64,000 nt of DNA, taken from Pseudophaeobacter sp. EL27. GTDB taxonomy: Bacteria > Pseudomonadota > Alphaproteobacteria > Rhodobacterales > Rhodobacteraceae. This document shows, one piece after another, positions 9,139-18,317 of this stretch. Every line of letters starts with the position of its first letter. Position 1 is the first letter of the stretch. The stretch lies in the NCBI RefSeq assembly GCF_900313025.1, contig NZ_OMPQ01000008.1, positions 163,152 through 227,151 of the forward strand, read 5' to 3'. The notes beneath the pieces are model-generated. The model ran no database searches. It was not told where the DNA came from and saw only the letters and a list, made by a program, of their open reading frames with translations. Both the position numbers and the translations under genes were made by a program.

Positions 9139-10080
9139 ATGAGCGACGCAAGCATCAACGCCAGCACACCCCGTGAAGACGAGGCCAGCTTTGGCGATTA
9201 TTTCGCCCTGCTAAAGCCGCGGGTGATGTCTTTGGTGGTTTTTACCGCCTTTGTCGGGCTGATGGCAGCCCCGGTGGGTGTACATCCGGTGATTGGTTTT
9301 TGTGCCGTGCTGTTCATCGCCATTGGCGGTGGTGCTTCTGGCGCGCTGAACATGTGGTGGGATGCTGATATCGACCAGGTGATGAAACGCACCAAATCGC
9401 GCCCCATTCCTGCCGGTAAGGTCGAGTCGGGCGAAGCACTGAGCCTCGGCCTGGCGCTGTCGGGGATGTCGGTGATCATGCTGGCGCTGGCGACCAATGT
9501 TTTTGCCGGTGCCTTCCTGGCCTTCACCATCTTCTTTTATGTGGTGGTCTACACCATGTGGCTGAAGCGGGCGACGCCGCAGAACATCGTTATTGGTGGC
9601 GCGGCCGGAGCCTTCCCGCCGGTTATCGGCTGGATCGCCGCCACTGGCACCATGTCGGTGGAACCCTGGCTGATGTTTGCCCTGACCTTCATGTGGACGC
9701 CGCCACATTTTTGGGCCCTGTGCCTGTTCATGCGCTCGGATTACGATGATGCAGGTGTGCCGATGTTGACCGTGACCCATGGTCGCCCGGCCACACGGGT
9801 TCATATCCTGGTCTATACAATCCTGCTGGCCATCCTGGCTGTTGGCACCTCTTTCTCGGGAATCGGTGGACCGATCTACCTGGCCGTGGCCGTGGTGATG
9901 AACGCCCTGTTCCTGCTGGGGGCCTGGAAGATTTCGCGTCGCAACGAAGTGATGTCCGAAGAGGATGACTTCAAGGTCGAGCGCAGCTTTTTCAAACTCT
10001 CGCTGCTTTACCTGTTTTTGCACTTTGGTGCGATTTTGGTTGAAGCCAGCCTGAAACCCTACGGGCTGGGAGGCTGGTAA
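9139..10080 (+). CDS. ctaB: Protoheme IX farnesyltransferase (heme O synthase)
   Basis: Integral membrane prenyltransferase that converts heme B to heme O, the precursor of heme A for the aa3 oxidase. It is 313 aa with about nine hydrophobic helices. The Asp-rich prenyl-diphosphate motif is seen as NMWWDADIDQVMKRTKSRP, and the second conserved loop contains YDDAGVPML. It sits directly in the oxidase operon, 111 bp after coxB. cyoE is the E. coli name. Confidence 0.96.
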   Translation: MSDASINASTPREDEASFGDYFALLKPRVMSLVVFTAFVGLMAAPVGVHPVIGFCAVLFIAIGGGASGALNMWWDADIDQVMKRTKSRPIPAGKVESGEALSLGLALSGMSVIMLALATNVFAGAFLAFTIFFYVVVYTMWLKRATPQNIVIGGAAGAFPPVIGWIAATGTMSVEPWLMFALTFMWTPPHFWALCLFMRSDYDDAGVPMLTVTHGRPATRVHILVYTILLAILAVGTSFSGIGGPIYLAVAVVMNALFLLGAWKISRRNEVMSEEDDFKVERSFFKLSLLYLFLHFGAILVEASLKPYGLGGW

Positions 10081-10081
10081 G

Positions 10082-10246
10082 ATGGCTCTGAAAAAAGAAC
10101 ATGATCTGCACAAACGTCGCTTTGGCCGCAATATGGGTGTAGGCCTATTGCTGGGCAGCTTTGTGGTGCTGGTCCTGGCCCTGACCATGGTCAAGGTGAC
10201 CTCGAACGGCTTTCAGTTCCCGCAAACCCAAGGCGAGCAGGACTGA
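10082..10246 (+). CDS. Small membrane protein of the oxidase operon (54 aa)
   Basis: ATG at 10082 directly follows the ctaB stop (one intervening base), and the TGA stop (10244-10246) overlaps the ctaG ATG, so it is tightly coupled on both sides. The 54-residue product has a basic N-terminus (KKEHDLHKRRFGRN), one transmembrane helix (about 19-38) and a short polar tail ending QTQGEQD. A similar small ORF between ctaB and ctaG occurs in related bacteria. Position and topology suggest a single-span oxidase assembly factor or accessory subunit. Function is not established by the sequence. Confidence 0.8.
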   Translation: MALKKEHDLHKRRFGRNMGVGLLLGSFVVLVLALTMVKVTSNGFQFPQTQGEQD

Positions 10247-10845
10247 TGGCAATGCAGGGCCCACAAAAAACGGTTGTCCAGCTGGTGGCGGTTGTCATCA
10301 CCATGGGCGCGCTGTCCTGGGCCTCGGTTCCGTTTTATGACTGGTTTTGCCGGGTCACCGGCTTTGGCGGCGTCACCGGCGTTGCCACTGCGGGCTCTGA
10401 TACTGTTCTGGATCAGACCATAACGGTGCGCTTTGATGGCTCCAAAGAACGTGATTTTGCATGGGAGTTCAAACCCGTGCAGCGCGAGATGGAGATCAAG
10501 ATCGGCGATACCGGTCTGGCCTTTTATGAAGCCTACAATCCAACGGATCGGCCCATTGCGGGTCAGGCTTCCTATAATGTGACGCCCTATGCGGCGGGCG
10601 CATTTTTTGAAAAAATCGACTGCTTCTGCTTTACCGAGCAGGTGCTGCAACCGGGGGAGCGGGTGGAAATGCCCGTGACCTTCTTTGTCGACCCGGAAAT
10701 CGTAACCGACCGGGACGGAAAATTCGTGCATACGATAACGCTTTCGTACACGTTTTATGAAATCGATCTGCCCGAGGGCTATGCCGCTCTCGATACCGGG
10801 GAAAACACCGGGGCAGATCTAACCACGAACCAGGCCGACGGGTGA
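10246..10845 (+). CDS. ctaG: Cytochrome c oxidase assembly protein CtaG/Cox11
   Basis: Copper chaperone delivering CuB to subunit I. It is 199 aa with one N-terminal membrane anchor (about residues 9-30) and a periplasmic immunoglobulin-like domain. Conserved features are PFYDWFCRVTGFGG after the helix and the copper-binding CFCFTEQ motif near residues 126-132. Its ATG overlaps the stop of the preceding small ORF. It is not the caa3-type CtaG of Bacillus. Confidence 0.95.
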   Translation: MAMQGPQKTVVQLVAVVITMGALSWASVPFYDWFCRVTGFGGVTGVATAGSDTVLDQTITVRFDGSKERDFAWEFKPVQREMEIKIGDTGLAFYEAYNPTDRPIAGQASYNVTPYAAGAFFEKIDCFCFTEQVLQPGERVEMPVTFFVDPEIVTDRDGKFVHTITLSYTFYEIDLPEGYAALDTGENTGADLTTNQADG

Positions 10846-10856
10846 GGGACACTTAA

Positions 10857-11669
10857 ATGGCGCACGCTAAAAATCACGATTTTCACATTCTTCCTCCATC
10901 GATTCTGCCACTTATGGCAGCGCTTGGTGGTTTCATCATGCTCTTCGGTGCGGTTCTTTGGATGCAAGGGATTACTGCATTCATGTTCTGGGGTGGCTTG
11001 GCCATGGTGCTGTACATCAGCTACGCTTGGTGGGCCGAGATGGTTGTTGAGGCCCGTCAGGGCGATCACGCCCCCGTCGTTCGCATCGGGCTGCGCTACG
11101 GCTTCATCCTCTTTGTGATGTCCGAAGTGATGTTCTTCTTTGCCTGGTTCTGGTCGTTCTTCAAACACGCCATCTACCCGATGGAGAGCTACATCGGCAC
11201 CGAATATGTGGCCCCTGCGATCCACGCGGTTGACCCGTTTCACCTGCCGCTGATCAACACACTGGTACTGCTGCTGTCCGGCTGTGCCGTGACCTGGGCG
11301 CACCACGCGCTGGTACATGACAACGACCGCAAGTCGTTGATCCAGGGCCTGTCCATCGGTATCGTTTTGGGCATCTTCTTCACCGCGCTGCAGGGCTATG
11401 AGTACTATGAGCTGCTGGCCCATGATGGTTGGAAATTTGGCGAGGACGAGTTCTACTCGAACTTCTTCATGGCCACCGGCTTCCACGGTTTCCACGTTCT
11501 TCTGGGCACCATCTTCCTCATCGTTTGCCTGGTCCGCGCGATGAAGGGTGATTTCACCCCCGAGCAGCACGTCGGTTTTGAGGCCGCGGCCTGGTACTGG
11601 CACTTCGTTGACGTTGTCTGGCTGTTCCTGTTCTTCGCAGTCTACCTCTGGGGCACCTCGGGCATGTAA
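10857..11669 (+). CDS. coxC: Cytochrome c oxidase subunit III
   Basis: Seven-helix subunit stabilising the oxidase core and proton uptake. The 270-aa length is standard. N-terminal [15 protein letters not shown] and the glutamate-bearing [16 protein letters not shown] and [11 protein letters not shown] are hallmark stretches. It starts 11 bp after ctaG. A strong hairpin with T-run follows (11747-11778), so the oxidase operon may partly end before the SURF1 gene. ctaE is the synonym. Confidence 0.97.
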   Translation: MAHAKNHDFHILPPSILPLMAALGGFIMLFGAVLWMQGITAFMFWGGLAMVLYISYAWWAEMVVEARQGDHAPVVRIGLRYGFILFVMSEVMFFFAWFWSFFKHAIYPMESYIGTEYVAPAIHAVDPFHLPLINTLVLLLSGCAVTWAHHALVHDNDRKSLIQGLSIGIVLGIFFTALQGYEYYELLAHDGWKFGEDEFYSNFFMATGFHGFHVLLGTIFLIVCLVRAMKGDFTPEQHVGFEAAAWYWHFVDVVWLFLFFAVYLWGTSGM

Positions 11670-11746
11670 GATGCCATATGTGTCCGGTGGAATGTACCGG
11701 GTACATGTTTGAGGTTTCAAAACCGGAAAACAGACCGTATCAAGCA

Positions 11747-11778
11747 CAGCGCATGGGGCAACTCATGCGCTGTTTTTT
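11747..11778 (+). terminator. Terminator/attenuator after coxC
   Basis: Perfect 9-bp arms 11747-11755 and 11764-11772 (CAGCGCATG/CATGCGCTG), followed by six T (11773-11778). The SURF1 start lies 18 bp beyond it, so read-through or a separate promoter must supply the downstream genes. Confidence 0.85.
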
Positions 11779-11795
11779 GTGGCAACGGAACTGAC

Positions 11796-12470
11796 ATGCA
11801 GCGACTGATCTTCCTTTCTGTCATTGGCGGGCTGGGTCTGGCGACCCTGCTGGGGCTTGGTACCTGGCAGGTTCAGCGTCTGGCCTGGAAGCAGGCCGTG
11901 CTGGATACCATCGAGACCCGTGTTGCCGCCTCCCCTGTTGCTGTTCCGCAAAACCCAACCGAGCAGGACGACCGCTACCGTGCCGTTTCTGCTGCGGGAG
12001 AGCTCGGCGGTAAGGATCTGCATGTGTTCTGGGTCACTAAGAATGCCGCCACCGGCTACCGCGTGATTACGGCCCTGGAACTCAGCGATGGGCGGCGCCT
12101 GCTGCTGGACCGGGGATTCATCCTGGCAGCCGAAAAGAACTCCGCCCGCAGGTCCGGGGCTGTATCGGTGACAGGCAATCTGCTCTGGCCGGACGAGGGC
12201 GATTGGACAACGCCTGCGCCTGAAGTTGATGCTAATATTCTATATGCCCGCGATGTCGCTTACATGGCCTCTCGCCTGGACACAGAGCCAGTTTTGATTG
12301 TTGCGCGCAGCATCTCACCTGAGACATCCGTGACACCACAGCCCGTGTCGACTGCGGGCATCCCAAACAACCACTTGCAATATGCGATCACCTGGTTTTC
12401 GCTGGCCTTTATCTGGGCCGCGATGACCGCCTCTTTCCTGTGGCGTTCCCGCGCCAAATCCGAAGGCTGA
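11796..12470 (+). CDS. SURF1 family oxidase assembly protein
   Basis: Inner-membrane assembly factor helping heme A insertion into subunit I. I choose ATG 11796 (MQRLIFLSVIGG), giving 224 aa, because the upstream in-frame extension runs through the terminator hairpin. There are two membrane helices, one at the N-terminus (about 2-22, followed by LGTWQVQRLAWK, the SURF1 signature) and one near the C-terminus (NNHLQYAITWFSLAFIW), with a periplasmic loop between them. It ends 4 bp before thrC. Confidence 0.93.
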   Translation: MQRLIFLSVIGGLGLATLLGLGTWQVQRLAWKQAVLDTIETRVAASPVAVPQNPTEQDDRYRAVSAAGELGGKDLHVFWVTKNAATGYRVITALELSDGRRLLLDRGFILAAEKNSARRSGAVSVTGNLLWPDEGDWTTPAPEVDANILYARDVAYMASRLDTEPVLIVARSISPETSVTPQPVSTAGIPNNHLQYAITWFSLAFIWAAMTASFLWRSRAKSEG

Positions 12471-12474
12471 AGCG

Positions 12475-13860
12475 ATGAAATATATCTCTACCCGTGGCCA
12501 GGCGCCCGAGCTGACATTTGAAGAGGCGATGCTGACCGGTCTCGCCCGCGATGGTGGGCTTTATGTTCCTGCCGAGATTCCAACACTTAGCCGCGATGAG
12601 ATCGCCGCCCTGTCGGGGCTCTCTTATGAGGAGACCGCCTTTCGGGTGATGAAGCCCTTTATTGGCGATTGCTTCACGGATGAAGAGTTTCGCGGCATCA
12701 TTTCCCGTGCCTATGCGGGTTTTAACCATGCCGCCCGCGCGCCGCTGAAGCAGCTGGCGCCAAATCATTTCCTGCTGGAGCTGTTCCACGGCCCAACCCT
12801 GGCCTTCAAAGACTTTGCCATGCAGCTGATTGGTCAGCTGTTTCAGGTGGCGCTGGAGCGTCGAAATGATCGCGTAACAATCGCCGGGGCCACCTCGGGC
12901 GATACTGGCTCTGCCGCGATGGAGGCCTTTCGTGGGCTCAGCAATGTCGATGTCTTTATTCTTTATCCCCACGGCCGTGTGTCCGAGGTTCAGCGTCGCC
13001 AGATGACCACCCCTGCGGACAAGAATGTGCATGCCTTGGCTCTGGACGGCGATTTTGACGATTGCCAGGCACGTGTCAAAGACATGTTCAACCACTTTGA
13101 CTTCCGCGACGGCGTTAAACTGGCTGGGGTGAACTCGATCAACATCGCCCGGGTTCTGGCTCAGGTGGTCTATTACTTCTCCTCCGCTGTCAGCCTCGGC
13201 GCGCCGGAACATGAGGTGAGCTTTACCGTTCCCACCGGTAACTTTGGCGACATTTTTGCGGGCTACATTGCCAAGCAGATGGGCCTGCCGATCAAGGATC
13301 TGGTGGTGGCCACCAACCAAAACGACATCCTGCACCGCTGCCTGGAGGGCAAAGGCTATCATAAGGGCGATACCGTGCCGTCGATCTCTCCCTCGATGGA
13401 TATTCAGGTCTCGTCGAACTTTGAGCGGGCGCTGTATTTTGCCTATGATAAGGACGCAAGCGCCGTGGCGCAGCTGATGGAAGAGCTGAAGTCCGGCGGA
13501 TTTGAGGTCAGCCAGGGCGCCATGCAGGCGCTGTCGGAGACCTACAAATCCGGTCGCGCCTCGGAAGAAGAAACCCTGGCGACTATCAAATCCGAGGTTG
13601 CTGCCTCGGGGGAACTGCTGTGCCCCCATGGCGCGGTGGCGGTAAAGGTCGCGGCAGAGCAGCGCGAGGCAGATGTGCCGATGATTACGCTGGCAACAGC
13701 CCATCCCGCCAAGTTCCCGGCAGCGGTTGAAAAGGCCTCCGGCCAATATCCGGACTTGCCGACCCGTATGGCCGATCTGTATGAGCGAGATGAACGGGTT
13801 AGCCAGATCGCCAATGATCTGACTGCAATCGAAGACCATATCAGAAAGAACATCGCATAA
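12475..13860 (+). CDS. thrC: Threonine synthase
   Basis: PLP-dependent last step of threonine synthesis (O-phosphohomoserine to threonine). It is 461 aa, the long class II form. Visible are the N-terminal MKYISTRGQAPELTFEEAM, the PLP lysine region PTLAFKDFAMQL, the phosphate-binding ATSGDTGSAA and VPTGNFGD. It lies 4 bp after SURF1 and 13 bp before the M16 peptidase gene, a conserved roseobacter order. Confidence 0.97.
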   Translation: MKYISTRGQAPELTFEEAMLTGLARDGGLYVPAEIPTLSRDEIAALSGLSYEETAFRVMKPFIGDCFTDEEFRGIISRAYAGFNHAARAPLKQLAPNHFLLELFHGPTLAFKDFAMQLIGQLFQVALERRNDRVTIAGATSGDTGSAAMEAFRGLSNVDVFILYPHGRVSEVQRRQMTTPADKNVHALALDGDFDDCQARVKDMFNHFDFRDGVKLAGVNSINIARVLAQVVYYFSSAVSLGAPEHEVSFTVPTGNFGDIFAGYIAKQMGLPIKDLVVATNQNDILHRCLEGKGYHKGDTVPSISPSMDIQVSSNFERALYFAYDKDASAVAQLMEELKSGGFEVSQGAMQALSETYKSGRASEEETLATIKSEVAASGELLCPHGAVAVKVAAEQREADVPMITLATAHPAKFPAAVEKASGQYPDLPTRMADLYERDERVSQIANDLTAIEDHIRKNIA

Positions 13861-13873
13861 TGAGATCTATTCA

Positions 13874-15136
13874 GTGAGCGTCCAACAGCATCAACTGGCC
13901 AATGGCTTTCGCATCGTGACGGAGGCCATGCCGGGCTTGCAATCTGCCTCGATCGGGATCTGGGTCACCGCTGGTGGCCGCAATGAACGGCTTGAACAGA
14001 ATGGCATCGCGCATTTTCTGGAGCATATGGCCTTTAAGGGTACCGAGAAACGCTCGGCCCTGCAGATCGCCGAGGCGGTTGAAGATGTGGGCGGCTATAT
14101 CAACGCCTATACCTCTCGTGAAGTAACCGCCTATTACGCGCGGGTGCTGAAGGATGATGTGCCGTTGGCATTGGATGTGCTGGCGGATATTCTGCGCAAT
14201 CCGGTGTTTGACCCGCGTGAGATCGAAGTCGAGCGTGGGGTGATCCTGCAGGAGATCGGTCAGGCACTGGATACGCCGGATGATGTGATCTTTGACTGGC
14301 TACAGGAAGAGAGCTACCACAATCAGCCGCTGGGACGCACTATTCTCGGTCCGGCAGAACGGGTCAGTGCCTTTAACCGCGATGACCTGACGCAATTCGT
14401 CAAGGAACACTATGGCCCTGGCCAGATGATCCTGTCGGCGGCTGGCGCGGTGGATCACGCAGAGCTGGTCAAACTGGCTGAAGATCTGTTTGGCGATATG
14501 GAGGCGCGGCCATCACTGGTGATGGAACCGGCCTCTTTCACCGGGGGCGAGGCGCGCCATGCCAAAGATCTGGAGCAGGCGCATTTTGCCCTGTCCTTTG
14601 AAAGCCCAGGCTATCGTGACGACGCCATCTATACCGCACAGATCTATTCGGCAGTGATGGGCGGGGGCATGTCGAGCCGCCTGTTCCAGGAAGTGCGTGA
14701 AAAACGTGGGCTGTGCTATACGATCTTTGCCCAGGCTGGCGCCCATGCCGATACCGGCAGCACCACGATCTATGCGGGCACCTCTGGCGATCAGGTCGAG
14801 GAGCTGGCTCATATCACCGTGGATGAGATGAAACGCGCCGCATCGGATATGTCAGATGCGGAAGTCGAGCGGGCCCGCGCCCAGATGAAGGCAGGCATGC
14901 TGATGGGGCTGGAAAGCCCTACCAACCGGGCCGAACGTCTGGCGCGTCTGGTGCAAATCTGGGACCGGGTGCCTGCGCTGGAAGAGACGGTGAAATTGAT
15001 TGATGCTGTCAGCACCGAAGATGTGCGCACCATGGCAGAACAGCTTGCGGTGCACGCGCCAGCGGCAATGGCGCTTTACGGGCCTGTTGAAGGGGCTCCA
15101 AGCCTCGCGGCACTTCAGGAGCGCCGTGTTGCCTGA
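13874..15136 (+). CDS. M16 family zinc peptidase (mitochondrial processing peptidase-like)
   Basis: Pitrilysin-type metalloprotease of the bacterial processing-peptidase group, 420 aa with two homologous M16 halves. The inverted zinc motif HFLEHMAFKGT (HxxEH, about residues 48-52) with downstream glutamates is intact, and the glycine-rich loop GGGMSSRLFQEVREKRGLCY in the second half supports the subgroup. Start is GTG 13874. It overlaps the following GNAT gene by one base (TGATG). Cellular substrates are unknown. Confidence 0.93.
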   Translation: MSVQQHQLANGFRIVTEAMPGLQSASIGIWVTAGGRNERLEQNGIAHFLEHMAFKGTEKRSALQIAEAVEDVGGYINAYTSREVTAYYARVLKDDVPLALDVLADILRNPVFDPREIEVERGVILQEIGQALDTPDDVIFDWLQEESYHNQPLGRTILGPAERVSAFNRDDLTQFVKEHYGPGQMILSAAGAVDHAELVKLAEDLFGDMEARPSLVMEPASFTGGEARHAKDLEQAHFALSFESPGYRDDAIYTAQIYSAVMGGGMSSRLFQEVREKRGLCYTIFAQAGAHADTGSTTIYAGTSGDQVEELAHITVDEMKRAASDMSDAEVERARAQMKAGMLMGLESPTNRAERLARLVQIWDRVPALEETVKLIDAVSTEDVRTMAEQLAVHAPAAMALYGPVEGAPSLAALQERRVA

Positions 15137-15720
15137 TGCTGCTGGGCCGTCGCAAACTTCGACTTGAGACCGAGCGGCTGACGCTGCGCCCTCCGGTACA
15201 TTCGGATTTTCAGGCCTGGGCGGCACTGCGGTTGCAGAGCCGTGATTACCTGACGCCCTGGGAGCCGGCCTGGGCCTCGGATCATCTGGGACGCAAGAGC
15301 TTTACCAACCGGGTCTACTGGGCGCAGCGCTCGGTCTCGGCGGGCACTGCTGTGCCGTTGTTTCTGATCCGGCGCGAGGATCAGGTCATTGTCGGGGCGA
15401 TCACCCTGGATAATATCCGCCGAGGCCCGGCTATGGCTGGGACGCTGGGCTACTGGACCGGGCAGCCCTTTGGTCGTCAGGGTTACATGCGTGAGGCCAT
15501 AGGCGCCGTAGTGCACTATGCATATGGCAAGCTGGATCTCAGCCGGATTGAGGCCGCCTGCCTGCCGGAAAACGCAGCTTCTCGCGGCTTGTTGGAGAAA
15601 TCCGGGTTCAAATATGAGGGCGTAGCCCAGTCCTACCTGCAAATCGGTGGGCGCTGGCGCACCCATGTGCTCTATGCCGCGCTGCGCCATGATCGCCGGG
15701 GGCGTACTCAGGCAGGCTAG
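15136..15720 (+). CDS. GNAT acetyltransferase, RimJ/RimL-like
   Basis: 194 aa. The opening RLETERLTLRPPVHSDFQAW is the classical start of RimJ/RimL-type N-acetyltransferases. The acetyl-CoA loop is visible as YWTGQPFGRQGYMREA, and CLPENAASRGLLEKSGF is the conserved C-terminal strand and helix. It may acetylate a ribosomal or other protein N-terminus; the substrate is unknown. It is translationally coupled to the M16 gene by a one-base overlap. Confidence 0.9.
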   Translation: MLLGRRKLRLETERLTLRPPVHSDFQAWAALRLQSRDYLTPWEPAWASDHLGRKSFTNRVYWAQRSVSAGTAVPLFLIRREDQVIVGAITLDNIRRGPAMAGTLGYWTGQPFGRQGYMREAIGAVVHYAYGKLDLSRIEAACLPENAASRGLLEKSGFKYEGVAQSYLQIGGRWRTHVLYAALRHDRRGRTQAG

Positions 15721-15835
15721 TTCTTGTCCTTGCGGTGCTGGTCTTTCAACTGGCACAAGTGGATCGGTAAGCGGCAGCGCTCCCGCCTCTTCCGCGACAG
15801 CCTCAGCCCTTTCGGCCCGGGGCTGTCACTCAGAG

Positions 15836-15867
15836 TTGGGCCGGGCGCCGCGCTGGCGCGCGGCGCG
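15836..15867. repeat. GC-rich palindromic repeat, copy 1
   Basis: 32-bp element TTGGGCCGGGCGCCGCGCTG followed by GCGCGCGGCGCG, containing 9-bp arms 15845-15853 and 15858-15866 around TGGC. It matches 17463-17494 with a single mismatch. The two copies flank the FAD-linked oxidase gene. REP-like intergenic element. Confidence 0.75.
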
Positions 15868-15972
15868 GTTGCGCCCCTTGGAAGCCCTCGGCGTGGATTC
15901 TCTAGCTGGCTCTTCTGGGGTGGGGGTGCTGGAATGACTTGCCAAGGCGCCGCGGATTGGGGATGCAAGGGG

Positions 15973-17403
15973 ATGAGCTATAGATCCGCCGATACCGCCT
16001 TTGCCGACAGTTTGTCTTCCTCTTTGCCTGAGGGCGTTTTAGCACCCTGCGCACCCAGATATCTGGAGGAGCCGCGTGGACGTTACCAAGGGCAGGCTGG
16101 CGTATTGGCCAAACCAAACAATGTCGCAGAGGTCGCTACTTTGCTGAGGGCAGCAAATGCTGCCCGGGTGCCCGTGGTGCCCTATGGCGGCGGTACCGGG
16201 CTGGTGGGGGGGCAGGTGAAACCGGTAGGGGCTGCCCCCCTGGTGCTCTCACTCGAGCGCATGGCCAAGATACGGGCGGTCTACCCGCAGGAAAATGTCA
16301 TCTTGGCTGAGGCAGGGGCGATACTGGCGGATGTGCAGCAGGCCGCTTTGGCTCAGAAACGATTGTTCCCACTGTCCCTGGCGGCAGAGGGCACCGCGCG
16401 CATCGGTGGCAATCTGGCGACCAATGCTGGCGGGGTGAATGTGCTGCGCTACGGCAATGCGCGTGATCTCTGCCTGGGGTTGGAGGCGGTTTTGCCAAAT
16501 GGCGAGATCTGGAACGGTCTGACACGTCTGCGCAAGGACAACACGGGCTATGATCTGCGCAACCTTTTGATCGGCTCGGAGGGCACTCTGGGGGTAATCA
16601 CGGCAGCGGCACTGAAGCTGTCTCCGATTCCGGCGCATCAAGGCGTGGCCGTCTTTGTGGTGCCCTCGCCCCAAGCGGCAATTTCACTGCTTGCGCTGGC
16701 ACGGGATCAATTGGCGGAAGCGGTAAGTGCCTTTGAACTGATGCATCGCCAGGGGCTGGAGTTTCTCGCTGAGCATCTGCCGCAACTGCGACAGCCCTTT
16801 GCTCAGGCGCCGGAGTGGTCGGTACTGCTGGATCTGGGGCTGGCGCGCGGACAGGATCCGGTTGCGGCTCTATCGGATCTGTTTGAAGCAGCCGTTGAGG
16901 CCGGGCTGGCCGAGGACGGGGTGATTGCGCAGTCGAAAGCCCAGGCAGATGCGCTATGGGCGGTACGCGAGCAGATCCCGGAGGCCAATCGGTTGGTCGG
17001 TTCGATCTCAAGTCATGATATCTCGGTGCCGATCTCGGAAATCCCTGATTTTATTCGACGCGGCAAAGAAGCAATAGCAGCCCTGGGCGAAGGCGATATG
17101 CGGATCAATTGTTTTGGCCACCTCGGGGATGGTAACCTGCACTACAATGTCTTCCCGGGACATGGAAAATCCCGCAGCGACTACGAGGGGCTGCGCGGTG
17201 CGGTGAAATCCGCGGTGCATGATCTTGTGCAGGACATGGGGGGCTCATTCAGTGCGGAACATGGGGTGGGCCGGATGAAGGTTGCGGATTTGCAGCGGTA
17301 TGGCGATCCGGTGAAGATCGCAACGATGCGCGCCATCAAACAAGCCCTGGATCCACGTGGAATCATGAACCCCGGCGCGGTTCTTCCCTCTGAAGATATC
17401 TAG
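15973..17403 (+). CDS. FAD-linked oxidase (GlcD/D-2-hydroxyglutarate dehydrogenase type)
   Basis: Flavoenzyme of the FAD_binding_4/FAD-oxidase_C family, which oxidises 2-hydroxyacids such as glycolate, D-lactate or D-2-hydroxyglutarate. I place the start at ATG 15973 (MSYRSADTAF), giving 476 aa; the open frame extends upstream through the palindromic repeat but is unlike the family there. The PCMH-type FAD domain includes VPVVPYGGGTGLVGGQV and NLATNAGGVNVLRYGN. The C-terminal half carries the conserved FGHLGDGNLHYNVFPG and SFSAEHGVGRMK with its histidines. Substrate cannot be decided. A separate GlcE/GlcF is not adjacent, which argues against a glycolate oxidase complex. Confidence 0.9.
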   Translation: MSYRSADTAFADSLSSSLPEGVLAPCAPRYLEEPRGRYQGQAGVLAKPNNVAEVATLLRAANAARVPVVPYGGGTGLVGGQVKPVGAAPLVLSLERMAKIRAVYPQENVILAEAGAILADVQQAALAQKRLFPLSLAAEGTARIGGNLATNAGGVNVLRYGNARDLCLGLEAVLPNGEIWNGLTRLRKDNTGYDLRNLLIGSEGTLGVITAAALKLSPIPAHQGVAVFVVPSPQAAISLLALARDQLAEAVSAFELMHRQGLEFLAEHLPQLRQPFAQAPEWSVLLDLGLARGQDPVAALSDLFEAAVEAGLAEDGVIAQSKAQADALWAVREQIPEANRLVGSISSHDISVPISEIPDFIRRGKEAIAALGEGDMRINCFGHLGDGNLHYNVFPGHGKSRSDYEGLRGAVKSAVHDLVQDMGGSFSAEHGVGRMKVADLQRYGDPVKIATMRAIKQALDPRGIMNPGAVLPSEDI

Positions 17404-17462
17404 TATCAAGAAAGGGAGGGCTCCCGCGCAGCCTGCTCCCTCCAATCAGGAGGAAGGGCTGC

Positions 17463-17494
17463 TTGGGCCGGGCGCCGCGCTGACGCGCGGCGCG
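17463..17494. repeat. GC-rich palindromic repeat, copy 2
   Basis: Second copy of the 32-bp element seen at 15836-15867, with arms 17472-17480 and 17485-17493 around TGAC. The first 13 bases (CTTGGGCCGGGCG) recur at 43288-43300 without the palindrome. Confidence 0.75.
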
Positions 17495-17521
17495 CCTTTT
17501 TGGCTCAATGAGCCAAAAAGG
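17495..17521. terminator. Bidirectional hairpin between FAD oxidase and apt
   Basis: Perfect 12-bp arms 17495-17506 and 17510-17521 (CCTTTTTGGCTC/GAGCCAAAAAGG) with a 3-nt loop, immediately after palindromic repeat copy 2. It lies between two convergent genes and contains T-runs within the arms on both strands, so it probably terminates both. Confidence 0.65.
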
Positions 17522-17637
17522 CCATGCCCAACGGGAAGGGATCCATTTTAATGGAGACCTGACGGGCGGGAGGGCTATGCCTTTGAGGGCATAGTGACCA
17601 ATCCGCAGGTAAGGAGCTCTTCTTGGACAGTTCTGAC

Positions 17638-18177
17638 CTATTCGCCTTCGAACTCGCATAGAACATGCACGTCCATACCAAGGTCTTCCAATACCTTGCG
17701 GCCGCCTAGATCTGGCAGATCGACGATGAAGGCGCAGGAAATGATCTCTCCGCCCAGCCGTTCGATCAGTTTGATACCAGCGGAGGCGGTGCCACCCGTG
17801 GCCAGCAGGTCGTCTACCACCAGGACTTTCTCGCCGGGTTGGATCGCATCTTCGTGGATCTCAACAATGGCCTCACCATATTCCAGTTTGTAATCCTGGC
17901 TCAGGGTGCGGCCCGGCAGCTTGCCCTTCTTGCGGATCGGTACAAATCCGACACTCAGCTGATGGGCAATGGCCCCGCCCATGATAAAGCCACGGGCCTC
18001 GAGGCCAACCACCTTGTCGATCCGTTCTCCGGCATAGGGGTGCAACATCTGGTCGATGGCCATGCGAAATCCACGGGGATCAGCAAAAAGCGTGGTGACA
18101 TCGCGGAACATGATGCCCTCATGCGGGAAATCAACGATGGTGCGGATATAGTCTTTCACAGAAGTCTTTTTGGGCAT
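17638..18177 (-). CDS. apt: Adenine phosphoribosyltransferase
   Basis: Purine salvage enzyme converting adenine and PRPP to AMP. It is 179 aa. The N-terminal [20 protein letters not shown] is diagnostic, and the PRPP-binding loop [16 protein letters not shown] (about residues 119-134) is intact. mtnP, which releases adenine from methylthioadenosine, lies 2 kb away on the same strand, so the two act in sequence. Confidence 0.97.
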   Translation of the reverse strand: MPKKTSVKDYIRTIVDFPHEGIMFRDVTTLFADPRGFRMAIDQMLHPYAGERIDKVVGLEARGFIMGGAIAHQLSVGFVPIRKKGKLPGRTLSQDYKLEYGEAIVEIHEDAIQPGEKVLVVDDLLATGGTASAGIKLIERLGGEIISCAFIVDLPDLGGRKVLEDLGMDVHVLCEFEGE

Positions 18178-18317
18178 GGAGAGGCTTTCTCTTGCGTGGC
18201 GGATCTGGGCCCGATGGCTGTAGAGCGGTCATAGACTGCCAATCAGGTCCCGGCCAGCAGGGTTTGGCGCAAGGGATCACCGCTTGCAAGGGGCAAGCGG
18301 TGATCAGGTTCGAAATG

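Noticed and set aside
15717..15968. Minus-strand 83-codon frame in the GNAT/FAD-oxidase gap
   Set aside because: Arg/Pro-rich product derives from the palindromic repeat; no start signal or family.
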